This document shows positions 36,011 through 45,377 of a stretch of 64,000 nucleotides of DNA, piece after piece. Each line of letters opens with the position of its first letter. Positions within the stretch are counted from its first letter, which is position 1. The position numbers and the translations under genes were made by a program. This DNA comes from CAZVAR01 sp964625225 (GTDB lineage: Bacteria; Pseudomonadota; Alphaproteobacteria; JAJUGE01): assembly GCA_964625225.1 (NCBI GenBank), contig CAZVAR010000003.1:1-64000 (forward strand), written 5' to 3'. Below the pieces are notes generated by a model, which searched no databases, was not told where the DNA came from, and saw only the letters and a list, made by a program, of their open reading frames with translations.

Positions 36011-37191
36011 CAGGGCTTACTGTGTGGATCGAACAGGCGGCGATGCTCGTCGAGGGCGTACCGGTCGGTCATACCGGCGATGTAGTCGGTGACGACCCGG
36101 GCGGTTCTGGGCGTACCGGCGCCGTCGGCCAGGGTCCGCCATTCGTCGGGCAGGGTGTTCGGCTCGTTGCTGAATATCCCATAAAGTTCGCGCACGATCC
36201 GGCGTGCCTTACTGGTCATCCGGTTGACGCGGTGATGCCGGTACATGCGGGCGAACAGGAATGCCTTCAAGGCGCTGTTATGGGCGGCCATCTCCTGAGA
36301 GAAGGCGACCGCCGCATCATCGAGCGCACGAATTGCCGCGGCAGAGGCGACGGCGTGTGCGTCGAGGCGGCGGCGCGTTTCGGCAATCACGTCGCGGATC
36401 ATCGCGTTCATCAGTCGCCGGACGGTCTCATGAATCAACCGCGAGCGTTCCAGACCCGGATGACGCGAGCGTACCTCTGCCAAGATTTCCCCGACCAACG
36501 GGAGCGAGGCGAGATCTTCCTCGCCAAACAGCCCGGCGCGCAGCCCATCGTCGAGATCGTGACTATGATATGCGATTTCGTCGGACAGCGCCGCCACCTG
36601 GGCCTCAGCGCTCGGCCAAGTGCCGAGGTCGAGCCTGTAGGTCGCATCATAGCCGGCCAAGGCAGCGGCGATGCGGGCCTTGTCAGGTCCCGCGCGCCCC
36701 CCGGTGACGGGGCCATTGTGCTTGGCTACGCCCTCCAGCGTTTCCCAGGTCAGGTTCAGCCCATCGAAGTCGGCATAGCGCCGCTCGAGGCGGGTCAGGA
36801 TCCGCAGAGCCTGAACATTGTGGTCGAAGCCGCCATACGCGGCCATCACCTCGTCGAGCACGTCCTCGCCGGCATGCCCGAACGGCGCATGGCCGAGATC
36901 ATGCGCCAGCGCTACAGCCTCAGCGAGGTCCTCGTCGAGCCGCAGAACGCGGGCAATCGTACGCGCGATCTGCGCTACCTCCAGACTGTGCGTCAGCCGG
37001 GTCCGATAATAGTCCCCTTCGTGCTCGACGAAGACTTGCGTCTTGTGTTTGAGGCGTCGAAACGCGCCGCTATGCAGAATCCGGTCGCGATCTCGCTGGA
37101 AGGGGCTGCGCAACTCGGATTCCGGCTCACGGTGCAACCGACCGCGGCTCTGCGCCGGGTCGCAGGCATAAGGGGCGAGCGGGCTGGACAT
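36010..37191 (-). CDS. dgt: Deoxyguanosinetriphosphate triphosphohydrolase-like protein
   Basis: 393 aa. Conserved start RSPFQRDRDRILHS and FRRLKHKTQVF. HD-domain metal ligands are RLTHSLEV (His), LAHDLGHAPFGH (His-Asp) and the distal Asp in DEIAYHSHD. It splits dNTPs into deoxynucleoside and triphosphate in related proteins and tunes dNTP pools. It is first in the operon with argS and reads divergently from the CopD-like gene. Confidence 0.95.
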   Translation of the reverse strand: MSSPLAPYACDPAQSRGRLHREPESELRSPFQRDRDRILHSGAFRRLKHKTQVFVEHEGDYYRTRLTHSLEVAQIARTIARVLRLDEDLAEAVALAHDLGHAPFGHAGEDVLDEVMAAYGGFDHNVQALRILTRLERRYADFDGLNLTWETLEGVAKHNGPVTGGRAGPDKARIAAALAGYDATYRLDLGTWPSAEAQVAALSDEIAYHSHDLDDGLRAGLFGEEDLASLPLVGEILAEVRSRHPGLERSRLIHETVRRLMNAMIRDVIAETRRRLDAHAVASAAAIRALDDAAVAFSQEMAAHNSALKAFLFARMYRHHRVNRMTSKARRIVRELYGIFSNEPNTLPDEWRTLADGAGTPRTARVVTDYIAGMTDRYALDEHRRLFDPHSKP

Positions 37192-37348
37192 GGCCGGACA
37201 CTACTCGTGCCCGCTCCGTCGAACAACGGCCTTGGGCACCGGGCGCGATCTCGGGAGAGCGTACTCCGAAGCCGCTGGCTTCGATCTTGCCGAGCCGGTA
37301 GCCTCAGCTCCGCATGCCGGTCGCGCCTAAGCAGCTTTGGGAGCCCTC

Positions 37349-37810
37349 ATGGCTATGTCTATCGCCCTTGCCGCGCACGCGCTCGCGGCAGTCGTCTGGG
37401 TCGGGGGGATGTTCTTCGCCTACATGGCGATGCGGCCAGCGGCCGGACCACTGCCGCCCGCAGAGAGACTTCCGCTGTGGCGGCGTACCTTCGCTCGCTT
37501 CTTCGCCTGGGTATGGACGGCGATCCTGGTCCTGCTGGCGAGTGGTTATTGGATCGTATTCGTAGAATGGGGCGGGTTCGCGGCAGCCGGGCTCCATGTC
37601 CACATCATGCAAGGGCTCGCGATCATCATGATGCTGCTGTTCCTGCACCTGTGGTTCGCGCCCTACGCCCGGCTGCGGCGTGCGCTCGACAGCGGAGATC
37701 TGAACAGGGCGGCCGGCGATCTCGATCAGATCCGCCGAATCGTCGCGATCAACCTGGCCCTTGGACTGGCCGTAGTCGCCATCGGAGCTTCCGGTCGATA
37801 CTGGGAATGA
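37349..37810 (+). CDS. CopD-like integral membrane protein
   Basis: 153 aa with four hydrophobic segments: IALAAHALAAVVWVGGMFF, a second near residue 50, HIMQGLAIIMMLLFLHLWF and a last near residue 135. The HALAAVVWVGG pattern fits the CopD superfamily (copper resistance or heme-linked membrane proteins). ATG 37349 follows GGGAG by 5 nt; a TTG at 37337 is less likely. The function is not determined. It converges on the 85-aa protein with 6 bp between them. Confidence 0.8.
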   Translation: MAMSIALAAHALAAVVWVGGMFFAYMAMRPAAGPLPPAERLPLWRRTFARFFAWVWTAILVLLASGYWIVFVEWGGFAAAGLHVHIMQGLAIIMMLLFLHLWFAPYARLRRALDSGDLNRAAGDLDQIRRIVAINLALGLAVVAIGASGRYWE

Positions 37811-37816
37811 GCGGTG

Positions 37817-38074
37817 TCACTCCATCCGGTAGCCGACCAACAGCCAGTCGAGAAACGGCTGCGATCCCATCACGACGAACTGCCAAAGCTCGGGTCCCCA
37901 CAGGAACATTCGGAACACCGCCGCCAGTAGTGCGCGTCCCAGCATGTCGACGAACGAGATGGTCGGTGGCACCGTTACGAACCACTGATAGATCGCCCAG
38001 ACCAGCAGGACGAGCCCGAAGAGGATGCCGAGTCCAAAATAGAGTCTGACCAGACCGAAAATCACCCTGAGCAT
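37817..38074 (-). CDS. Small hypothetical membrane protein (85 aa)
   Basis: Starts MLRVIFGLVRLYFGLG and has about two hydrophobic stretches (LGILFGLVLLVWAIYQW and LLAAVFRMFLW), ending LLVGYRME. A strong AAAGGGGGG ribosome site precedes the ATG. I recognise no family. It is convergent with the CopD-like gene and divergent from the Nudix gene. Confidence 0.65.
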   Translation of the reverse strand: MLRVIFGLVRLYFGLGILFGLVLLVWAIYQWFVTVPPTISFVDMLGRALLAAVFRMFLWGPELWQFVVMGSQPFLDWLLVGYRME

Positions 38075-38181
38075 GTCCGCCCCCCTTTGCGCGCAATGCT
38101 CTGGAATTCTGCCAGCATAACGCTGTTACGATGCCGTTGCACGCCGGCATCCGGCGTCCGCCGCCCTCGGAGTTTCGCCAC

Positions 38182-38781
38182 ATGAACATCGAAGACGTCG
38201 AGGTCGTTCGCAAGGAGACGGTCTGGCAGGGGTTCTTCCGAATCGACCGGTATTGGCTCCGCCACCGGCTGCACGAGGGCGGGTGGACCGACATCGTCAT
38301 GCGCGAGGTGTTCGAACGCGGCCATGCCGCCGCGGTCCTGCCCTACGACCCGGAGCGCGACACCGTTGTCCTGATGGAGCAGTTCCGCATCGGTGCACTG
38401 GCGGCCGGGGTGGATCCCTGGCTCGCCGAGATCGTCGCCGGCATGATCGAAGACGGCGAATCGGCCGAACAGGTCGCCCGTCGCGAGGCGCAGGAGGAGA
38501 TCGGCTGCACCGTTACCGATCTGATCAAGGTGTGCGACTATCTGTCCACACCGGGTGGCGCCTCCGAGATGGTGACACTCTTCTTGGGGCGGGTGGATTC
38601 GAGCCTTGCCTGCGGCGTCCACGGCAATCGCGACGAGTTCGAGGATATCCTGGTCTATACTCTCCCGTTTGATGAGGCTTATGCGCGCCTGCAGGCTGGC
38701 GCGATCCGAAACAGCGTGACGATTATCGCCCTGCAGTGGCTCGCGCTTAACCGCGAGGCGGTGCGGGCGCGCTGGCGGTGA
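38182..38781 (+). CDS. nudF: Nudix hydrolase, ADP-ribose pyrophosphatase type
   Basis: 199 aa from ATG 38182, with GGAG 9 nt upstream; an ATG at 38131 gives a Pro-rich extra start. The Nudix box spans GMIEDGESAEQVARREAQEE followed by I-G, matching the GX5EX7REUXEEXGU rule. The LVEQFR-like LMEQFRIGA and the downstream Pro in STPGG suggest the ADP-ribose subfamily. It hydrolyses ADP-ribose to AMP and ribose-5-phosphate in the cytoplasm. Confidence 0.88.
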   Translation: MNIEDVEVVRKETVWQGFFRIDRYWLRHRLHEGGWTDIVMREVFERGHAAAVLPYDPERDTVVLMEQFRIGALAAGVDPWLAEIVAGMIEDGESAEQVARREAQEEIGCTVTDLIKVCDYLSTPGGASEMVTLFLGRVDSSLACGVHGNRDEFEDILVYTLPFDEAYARLQAGAIRNSVTIIALQWLALNREAVRARWR

Positions 38782-38854
38782 CCGGAATGGGTGGCCGGCT
38801 TGATCGCACGCCACCCCCGGCTATGATGGCCGGCACCACGGTCGAGGAAGGATC

Positions 38855-39562
38855 ATGGAACTCGTCTTCCGCGAGGACCCATACGCCCGCGCCTGCACGG
38901 CACAGGTGACCGGGGTCGGGCCCGATGGCATCCGGCTCGATCGGACCGTCTTCTACCCGACGGGCGGCGGACAGCCCGGAGATACCGGCATGCTGCGTCG
39001 GGCCGACGGAAGCACGGTCGCTATTGTCAACACCGTGAAGGACGGATCGAGTACCGATGTGCTGCATCTTCCGGCCGAAGACGCCACCCTGCCCGCGGTC
39101 GGGGAGACGATAACGGCCGAGATCGACTGGGAGCGGCGCTACCGACACATGCGCATGCACACTTGCCTGCATCTCCTCTGCAGCGTCGTGGCAGGCGGCG
39201 TGACCGGGGGTGCGATCGGCGACGGCAAGGGTCGGCTCGATTTCGACCTGCCCGACCAAGCGCTCGACAAGGATCTAATCACGGCCTCGATCAATCGTCT
39301 GATCGAGGCCGATCACCCGGTCGGGGTACGCTTCATCACCGAGCAGGAATTGGAAGAGAATCCGACACTCGTCCGCACCATGTCGGTCAAGCCCCCGAGC
39401 GGCAGCGGGATCATCCGCGTTGTCGAGATTGCCGATGTCGATCTGCAGCCTTGCGGCGGCACTCATGTCCGTCGTACCGGGGAAATCGGCCCTGTCCTCG
39501 TCACGAAGATCGAGAGCAAGGGCCGCCGCAACCGGCGTATCAATCTCGCGTTTGCCGAGTGA
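38855..39562 (+). CDS. alaX: Alanyl-tRNA editing protein AlaX
   Basis: 235 aa, a stand-alone homologue of the AlaRS editing domain. Zinc ligands are in HMRMHTCLHLL (HxxxH, about residue 98) and CGGTH (about 207). The start FREDPYARACTAQV and DRTVFYPTGGGQPGD are typical. It removes Ser or Gly wrongly loaded on tRNA-Ala. The SseA gene follows after 8 nt, a frequent pairing in alphaproteobacteria. Confidence 0.93.
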   Translation: MELVFREDPYARACTAQVTGVGPDGIRLDRTVFYPTGGGQPGDTGMLRRADGSTVAIVNTVKDGSSTDVLHLPAEDATLPAVGETITAEIDWERRYRHMRMHTCLHLLCSVVAGGVTGGAIGDGKGRLDFDLPDQALDKDLITASINRLIEADHPVGVRFITEQELEENPTLVRTMSVKPPSGSGIIRVVEIADVDLQPCGGTHVRRTGEIGPVLVTKIESKGRRNRRINLAFAE

Positions 39563-39570
39563 GGCTCCCA

Positions 39571-40419
39571 ATGCCCTACGCCCATCCGGAAGCGCTGGTT
39601 TCGACCGAGTGGCTCGCGGCACATCTGGATGACCCCGGCCTGCGTCTGCTCGACGGCAGTCACCACTTGCCGACGACCGGCCGGAACGCCCGTGCCGAAT
39701 ACGAACGGGCTCACATTCCGGGCGCAATCTTCTTCGATATCGATGCGGTTGCGGATCCGGACACCGATCTGCCGCACATGCTGCCCAGTGCCGAGAGGTT
39801 TGCGGCCAATGTCGGCCGGCTGGGGATCGGCAACCACCATAAGGTCGTCGTCTACGATACGATCGGGACGACCGGTGCGGCGCGTGTCTGGTGGACATTC
39901 CGCGTCTTCGGTCACGGTGACGTTGCCGTGCTCGACGGCGGCTTACCGAAATGGCTCACCGAGAAGCGACCGACCACCTCTGCGACCACGACGCTTCAGT
40001 CAGAGACATACCGGGCCATCAGGAATGCTGCGCTAGTGCGCGACTTGGACCAGGTCCTTCGGAATATCGATACGCGCCGGGAACAGCTCCTCGATGCCCG
40101 AAGCGCCGGCCGGTTCCATGGCACGGAACCGGAGCCGCGCGCCGGTCTGCGCGGCGGCCATATCCCTGGCAGCCTTAACCTCCCCTTCACCCGCCTGTTC
40201 AACGAGGACCGGACCTTCCGGTCCGCCACGGAGCTGCGGGAACTGTTCGCGGGCGCCGGGGTCGACCTCGACCGTCCGATCGCCACCACCTGCGGGTCGG
40301 GCGTCACGGCGGCGGTCCTGGCGCTTGGCCTGTATCTGATCGGCCGGACGGACACCGCCGTCTATGACGGGTCATGGAGCGAGTGGGGCGCCCGTACCGA
40401 CACTCCCGTCGAAACCTGA
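39571..40419 (+). CDS. sseA: 3-mercaptopyruvate sulfurtransferase
   Basis: 282 aa, two rhodanese domains. Active-site loop TTCGSGVTAA (about residue 233), the CGSGVTA form typical of mercaptopyruvate enzymes. N-terminal LVSTEWLAAHL and VLDGGLPKW fit. It moves sulfur from 3-mercaptopyruvate to acceptors. Between AlaX and MetC, it suggests a small cysteine/sulfur amino-acid set. It is a paralogue of the gene at 26310. Confidence 0.93.
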   Translation: MPYAHPEALVSTEWLAAHLDDPGLRLLDGSHHLPTTGRNARAEYERAHIPGAIFFDIDAVADPDTDLPHMLPSAERFAANVGRLGIGNHHKVVVYDTIGTTGAARVWWTFRVFGHGDVAVLDGGLPKWLTEKRPTTSATTTLQSETYRAIRNAALVRDLDQVLRNIDTRREQLLDARSAGRFHGTEPEPRAGLRGGHIPGSLNLPFTRLFNEDRTFRSATELRELFAGAGVDLDRPIATTCGSGVTAAVLALGLYLIGRTDTAVYDGSWSEWGARTDTPVET

Positions 40420-40430
40420 GGGCTGTATAA

Positions 40431-41618
40431 GTGCGTAAGACCGAGGGCGGCCCGGCGATCCGGCCGGATACGATCATCACCCATGCCGGACGCGACCCGG
40501 AGCGGCATTTCGGCGCCGTCAATACGCCGGTCTACCATGCCTCGACGATTCTGAATGCCACAGTTGCGGCGCTTAAGGCGCCGAAGGGGCGGCGCGATCC
40601 GCGCTACGGCCGTCGTGGCACGCCGACTGTGTTCACCCTCGAGGACGCCGTGGCGGAGCTCGAGGGTGCCTACGGGGCGATCATCACCCCCTCGGGGCTC
40701 AACGCGATTACTGTTGCCCTGCTCGCCTTCCTGCGCACGGGCGACCATGCGCTGATGGTCGATTGCGCCTACGGCCCGGCGCGACGCCTCAGCGGCTCCC
40801 TGCTGCAGCGGCTCGGGATCCAGGTCACTTTCTTCGACCCGGCCGTGGGCGAGGGCATCGCGGACCTGATCCGCGATGATACGCGGGTCGTCTATCTGGA
40901 GGCGCCCGGTTCGCAGACCTTCGAGATGCAGGACGTGCCGGCGATCGCCGCGGCGGCACATGCCCGCGGCGTCAAGGTCCTCATGGACAACACTTGGGCC
41001 ACACCGCTCTTTTTCCGACCCTTCGAGCACGGGGTCGACGTATCGATCCACGCCGCGACGAAATATATCGTCGGCCATTCCGACGTGATGATGGGAATAG
41101 TCACCACGACGGAGGAAAACTACGATGCGGTCCGCGATACGGCGGACCTGATGGGCATCTGCGCCGGGCCCGATGATGTGTATCTCGCGACCCGCGGCCT
41201 ACGCACGATGGCGGTCCGGCTGCGGCAGCACGAAGCCAGTGCCCTGCACCTGGCGCGATGGCTGCAGGGCCAGTCGGAGGTTTCCCGAGTGCTCTATCCG
41301 GCATTGCCCGAGGACCCCGGCCACGCGATTTGGAAGCGGGATTTTCTCGGCGCTTCGGGGCTATTCGGCGTCGTGCTGAAGCCGGCCTCGGACACAGCCG
41401 TCGCCGCGATGCTCGACGGGCTGCGGCTGTTCGGCATGGGCGCGAGCTGGGGCGGCTATGAAAGCCTGATCCTGCCCACCGACCCGGCGCCCTATCGCAC
41501 GGCGACCAAGTGGGCGCCTGAGGGTCCGACCCTGCGCATTCACGTCGGCTTGGAAGACCCGGAGGACCTGATCGCCGATCTCGCCGCCGGATTCGACCGG
41601 CTGCGGACCGCCGCTTGA
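40431..41618 (+). CDS. metC: Cystathionine beta-lyase
   Basis: 395 aa, fold type I PLP enzyme of the Cys/Met metabolism family. The PLP lysine is in HAATKYIVGHSD (about residue 209). FGAVNTPVYHAST, YGRRGTPT and the late GASWGGYESL are family marks and favour beta-lyase. It cleaves cystathionine to homocysteine, pyruvate and ammonia. Start is GTG 40431, 11 nt after sseA, so it is likely co-transcribed. Confidence 0.92.
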   Translation: MRKTEGGPAIRPDTIITHAGRDPERHFGAVNTPVYHASTILNATVAALKAPKGRRDPRYGRRGTPTVFTLEDAVAELEGAYGAIITPSGLNAITVALLAFLRTGDHALMVDCAYGPARRLSGSLLQRLGIQVTFFDPAVGEGIADLIRDDTRVVYLEAPGSQTFEMQDVPAIAAAAHARGVKVLMDNTWATPLFFRPFEHGVDVSIHAATKYIVGHSDVMMGIVTTTEENYDAVRDTADLMGICAGPDDVYLATRGLRTMAVRLRQHEASALHLARWLQGQSEVSRVLYPALPEDPGHAIWKRDFLGASGLFGVVLKPASDTAVAAMLDGLRLFGMGASWGGYESLILPTDPAPYRTATKWAPEGPTLRIHVGLEDPEDLIADLAAGFDRLRTAA

Positions 41619-41633
41619 ACCGTCTGGCTGGAC

Positions 41634-42176
41634 TTAGAGCCAGGAGAACATCGTATGCAGTCGCGAACGGTGGGGCTCCCGACGCCGCGCCACCACTGAG
41701 GCGATGAAGTCGATCTCCATGCCGTCGCTGGACAACGGATAGGCGACGCGCTCGAACTCCCGCGGGCTCCTGGCGGTACCGTCGGTCCGCCAACGCGAAT
41801 AGCGCGGCCGCCCGGTGGCGACGACCTCGATCAGTTCCTCCGTCTCGTCCGGATTGCCTTCCAGCCAGCCGCCGGCGGCGCTAGGGCCGTTGATGCTCAT
41901 ATGCTGCTGCCCGACCATCACCGAGCGGAACCGGGGCAGGTCCTCCTCTCCTGCCATTCGGACCACCTCGACCAACATCACATGGCCCAGCAGGTCGGCG
42001 ATCTCGGCGGGGTCGATATCCTCCCGCGACGGTACTCGGCCGTCCGCGGCCCGCATACGCCAGACCGCGTCGAACCGGCGCAGCACCGGGTGATCGAACG
42101 GTAGCGCCTCGTCCGCAAATCCATCCTGGACGATCCGGCTGTGCGGCGCACGCTTGGCGGGTCTCTGGAACAACAT
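41634..42176 (-). CDS. PAS domain protein (PAS_5 type)
   Basis: 180 aa from ATG 42176, with GGAGG about 7 nt upstream. One domain matches the alphaproteobacterial PAS_5 family: LRRFDAVWRMRAADGRVPSR, DIDPAEIADLLGHVMLVEV, and the late VAYPLSSDGMEIDFIASVV. There is no output domain, so the ligand and role are unknown. It is convergent with metC (15 bp). Longer upstream reading overlaps the lldD-like gene and is rejected. Confidence 0.8.
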   Translation of the reverse strand: MLFQRPAKRAPHSRIVQDGFADEALPFDHPVLRRFDAVWRMRAADGRVPSREDIDPAEIADLLGHVMLVEVVRMAGEEDLPRFRSVMVGQQHMSINGPSAAGGWLEGNPDETEELIEVVATGRPRYSRWRTDGTARSPREFERVAYPLSSDGMEIDFIASVVARRREPHRSRLHTMFSWL

Positions 42177-42274
42177 CTCGGGCCTCCGGCTGTGCGGTCG
42201 TTCCGCGGTCGTGTCCCGCCCCTTCGTCGGGGGCGAGACACCTTGCAGTCTCGGCCCGATTGGTGAACGCGCTC

Positions 42275-43378
42275 TTAAGCGCCGCGCCATCCCGCCCGCG
42301 AGTCCCGGTCGAGCAGCGGGAACGCGCTCAACACGTCCGGCATCGTCACCGGCTGCGCCGGGTGCAGGAAACCGCGGTCCAATTCGCCGAAGCTGGTGAC
42401 ACCGAGCAAGCCGAGGCAGGACATGACCTCCGCCTCCAGAATCTCCAGCATCCGCACCACGCCGGCCTGCCCGGCCGCGGCCATGCCGTAACCGACCAGG
42501 CGACCGAGGCCGACGGCGTTGGCCCCGGCTGCGATGGCCTTGGCGACATCGGTGCCGCGGCAGAAGCCACCGTCGATCACGATCTCCGCGCGGCCGGCGA
42601 CAGCGTCGACGACTTCGGGCAGGATTTCCATCGTACCGCGACCGTGATCGAGCTGGCGCCCGCCGTGATTGGACACATAGACCACCTCGACACCGTGCTC
42701 GCAGGCGAGCGCCGCATCCTCGGCGGTGGCGATCCCCTTCAGGACCAGCGGCAGCGGGTGCCTGTCCTTGAAGCGCTTGACATGATCCCAGTTGAGGCCC
42801 GCCTGGAACTCCAAGCCGCTCACACGCTGCCGCCACGGCTTCACGAACCGGCCGGCGATGTCACGCTCGCGCCGGCTGTAGATTGCCGTGTCGACGGTCA
42901 GGCAGAACGCGTCGTAGCCGGCGTCGATCGCGCGCCGCACATGCTCGTCCACCCATTCATTGTCGCCGCGGACATAGAGCTGAAAGATCTTCGGCCCCTG
43001 TGCTGCCGCCGCCACTGCTTCGAGCCCCGGCTGGCACACCGAGCTCAGGATGGTGAATACGCCGAACTCGGCGGCCGCTTTAGCCACGGTCGCGCCGCCA
43101 CCGGCCTCGAAGGACTCCAGTCCGCCGATCGGCGCCAGCGCCACGGGCAGACGTGTTCTCCGACCCAGCAGCGTGCCGCTGCAATCGATCTTCGATACGT
43201 CCCGTAACACCCGCGGCCGGAATGCAACCGAGTCGAGGGCGAGCCGGTTACGGCGCGCCGTCGTCTCCGTCTCGGTGGCTCCCACCAGATAGTGCCAGAT
43301 ATTGTCGGGCAAGTTGCGGCGGGCGGCCGCGACGAGCTCGTGCAGTGTCAGATAGTCGCCGGTCGTTTCGCTCAGCAT
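42275..43378 (-). CDS. FMN-dependent alpha-hydroxy acid dehydrogenase
   Basis: 367 aa TIM barrel. N-terminal YLVGATETETTARRN, LAPIGGLESF and LCLTVDT-like AFCLTVDTAIYSRRERD, then VSNHGGRQLD with the catalytic His (about residue 254) and IDGGFCRGTDVAKA. The family oxidises L-lactate, mandelate, glycolate or similar; substrate is not settled. An acyl-CoA dehydrogenase gene lies 40 bp upstream on the same strand, so they may share a transcript. Confidence 0.92.
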   Translation of the reverse strand: MLSETTGDYLTLHELVAAARRNLPDNIWHYLVGATETETTARRNRLALDSVAFRPRVLRDVSKIDCSGTLLGRRTRLPVALAPIGGLESFEAGGGATVAKAAAEFGVFTILSSVCQPGLEAVAAAAQGPKIFQLYVRGDNEWVDEHVRRAIDAGYDAFCLTVDTAIYSRRERDIAGRFVKPWRQRVSGLEFQAGLNWDHVKRFKDRHPLPLVLKGIATAEDAALACEHGVEVVYVSNHGGRQLDHGRGTMEILPEVVDAVAGRAEIVIDGGFCRGTDVAKAIAAGANAVGLGRLVGYGMAAAGQAGVVRMLEILEAEVMSCLGLLGVTSFGELDRGFLHPAQPVTMPDVLSAFPLLDRDSRAGWRGA

Positions 43379-43418
43379 CGGAGTTCCAGGCGTTCTCGTT
43401 GGCCCAAGGGGAATGGAA

Positions 43419-44549
43419 TCAGTCTAGCCGGCCGAGCACACTGTCGCCCAGCCTTTGCAGCCGCAGCCCGACGACCTGCCGTGCGACTCCGGCGATGATC
43501 CCGAGATCGCGCCGAACTGCATCGATGCCGGGCGTTGTCTCTACGCCGAGCGCCTGGATCAGGCCATCGTATCCCGACAGGAAGTTCCCTGCCATTTGAC
43601 GGACGGCCAACAGCAGCGTCCCGCGCTCCGCGTCGTTACGCACAGCCATCCGCCCAAGCGCACGGATCGCGGTGACGATAGCGAAAAGCCCACCGGCCGC
43701 TTCGCGTGCGGCATCGGTCGGGCGCCCTCCGGTTCGCTGCACGGCCTCGCTCGCCATATCGAGCAGGGCAAGCATGCCGCCGGCCAGAGTGCCCACCTGC
43801 AACAGATCCTCCAGATCACGGATCGGCCGGGCGATCCGCTCGTAGGCCGTGTGAGGCTCACCGAGCAGAGCTTCCGCGGGGACGCTGCAGTTTTCGAGGC
43901 GCAGTCCGCAATGTTGGGCCGGGTAGAGAGCATCGACGCGGCCCGCGTCGCTTAGGCCGAGCCCTGGCGTATCTCGCGGCACCAGGAACGCACTGTACCG
44001 CTTGCGCCCACCCTCTTCGGCGGTGATTGCGAGCACGGCGAAGAGGCCGGCGATCGGGCCGTTCGTCACCCAAGCCTTCTCGCCATTCAGGATCCAGCCA
44101 TCATGGTCCCGAGTCGCCTTGGTCCGGAGATACTTGGGATGCGCACCGGCACCGGGCTCGGAGATCGCAACCGCTACGGTCAGATTACCGGCCGCCACCG
44201 CCGGCAGATAGCGCGCCTTTTGGTCGGTATCGGCAAGCCCGGCCAGCAGGAAGCGGGCCAGCGTGTTGTGACCCTGCCAAGCGACGGCAAGGCCGAGGTT
44301 ATGTCCGCCGCGGACCAGTGACTCCGCCGCCGCGATCTGGGTATCGAGGCCGACGCCGAGTCCGCCGAATGCCTCCGGCACGCCGAGAGACAGGAACCCT
44401 TCCACCGCCATTGCATGCCACAGGTCCGAGGGGAAGGACCCGGGTCGCAGCAGATCTTCGCGCGGGCAGACATGCTCCCGTGCGAAGGCGGCGAGGCGCT
44501 CGGCCACGCCCGTTCGATCGGAATCGCGCGCCGCATCCGATGCCGTCAC
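43419..44549 (-). CDS. Acyl-CoA dehydrogenase family protein with atypical C-terminus
   Basis: 376 aa from GTG 44549 (GGGGAG 6 nt upstream). The FAD/acyl-CoA fold is clear: EAFGGLGVGLDTQIAAAESL, VAVAISEPGAG, ILNGEKAWVTNG and FLVPRDTPGL. The last helical domain lacks the usual C-terminal motif with a catalytic Glu and the (Y)xGTxEI stretch, reading GVARQVVGLRLQRLG instead. It may be a family member with a different reaction or a degenerate enzyme. It is upstream of the hydroxy-acid dehydrogenase. Confidence 0.85.
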   Translation of the reverse strand: MTASDAARDSDRTGVAERLAAFAREHVCPREDLLRPGSFPSDLWHAMAVEGFLSLGVPEAFGGLGVGLDTQIAAAESLVRGGHNLGLAVAWQGHNTLARFLLAGLADTDQKARYLPAVAAGNLTVAVAISEPGAGAHPKYLRTKATRDHDGWILNGEKAWVTNGPIAGLFAVLAITAEEGGRKRYSAFLVPRDTPGLGLSDAGRVDALYPAQHCGLRLENCSVPAEALLGEPHTAYERIARPIRDLEDLLQVGTLAGGMLALLDMASEAVQRTGGRPTDAAREAAGGLFAIVTAIRALGRMAVRNDAERGTLLLAVRQMAGNFLSGYDGLIQALGVETTPGIDAVRRDLGIIAGVARQVVGLRLQRLGDSVLGRLD

Positions 44550-44652
44550 CTCATGCTCCCCGCCGCATCCTGCATCCGCTACTCCGCATGATAAGGGCCG
44601 CCTGCCTCTCGACAAGCGGCCCCGAGGTGCCGTGTGCCTCCCTGCCGGACGA

Positions 44653-44946
44653 TTACTGCTCGACTTTGGTCAGCTTGCCGTCCTTGATGATGACGCGGTC
44701 GAGACCGCTCGCCTCCACCGGCTCCATGCCCTCTACGCTAACGGTGCAGATCGCACAGAGATCCAGCTGCGTTTCGCCGGCCTTCACCTCGATCTCCTTC
44801 TTTCCGCCGGACTCGGTCAGCGTGACCTTGTGATCCTTGCTGTCCTGGTTCTCGACATCCACCGCGCCGACGCCGGCCGATGCCAGCAGTCCGGCAGCGA
44901 ACAGGGCGGCCGCGAAACTCTTCGACGCAACCGACAGGGGTGACAT
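44653..44946 (-). CDS. Small exported hypothetical protein (97 aa)
   Basis: ATG 44946 with GGAG 8 nt upstream. The N-terminus (SKSFAAALFAAGLLASAGVG) is a good signal peptide with cleavage likely near Gly-Ala-Val. The mature part is about 65 residues with one pair Cys-x-x-Cys (DLCAICTVSV). It is an acidic, Lys-rich small periplasmic protein. The CAIC pair could bind metal or form a disulfide, but I recognise no family. Confidence 0.75.
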   Translation of the reverse strand: MSPLSVASKSFAAALFAAGLLASAGVGAVDVENQDSKDHKVTLTESGGKKEIEVKAGETQLDLCAICTVSVEGMEPVEASGLDRVIIKDGKLTKVEQ

Positions 44947-45377
44947 GTAAACGCTCCTGCATTTCGGGAGATTTTTCGATGATTCCCGCCCAGAACCAAG
45001 GGCTTGAGGCACCGGCGGGCACCGAACCATAGGCGGCACGCCCGCAGGGCGCAATCGCCTTTCCGGTCTTCGCGTAGCGCTTCCGGCGAGCGTGGAATAC
45101 GATGTTTCTCCAGCGCGAGACGCTGTTAGCACCAGCGGCGACGCGGTCCGTTTGCTTGCCCCCGAGCTTGGCGATATCGCCGCAAGAGCCGAGGCATCGA
45201 CCTGTTCCAGCGGCGTACCCCAGGGCCTAGCTGGCCCGGTTCACTGAGCGATTTTTCGGCTGCACGTCATAGCCGCGCTGTCGCATAAGACGCGGAGTCA
45301 CGTCTCGACCCGCAAAAGCCGCGCCGGACTTCATTCACGAGGTCCCGTCCGAACCACCTCTCCCCTCGCGAGGCCTC
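44947..45377. other. Intergenic region, no recognisable gene
   Basis: 431 bp between divergent genes. It must hold promoters for the exported protein and the beta-CASP gene; no clear -10/-35 pair was seen. A 12-bp palindrome GGCGATATCGCC at about 45171-45182 is the only striking element. Confidence 0.5.

Noticed and set aside
36022..38049. 675-codon plus-strand frame
   Set aside because: It runs antisense through dgt and then across other genes; the composition is shadow-like.
42177..42836. Upstream extension of the PAS gene
   Set aside because: Would overlap the hydroxy-acid dehydrogenase antisense; a good ribosome site supports ATG 42176.
45171..45182. GGCGATATCGCC palindrome as an operator
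   Set aside because: A single 12-bp palindrome is expected by chance; no second copy or half-sites around it.
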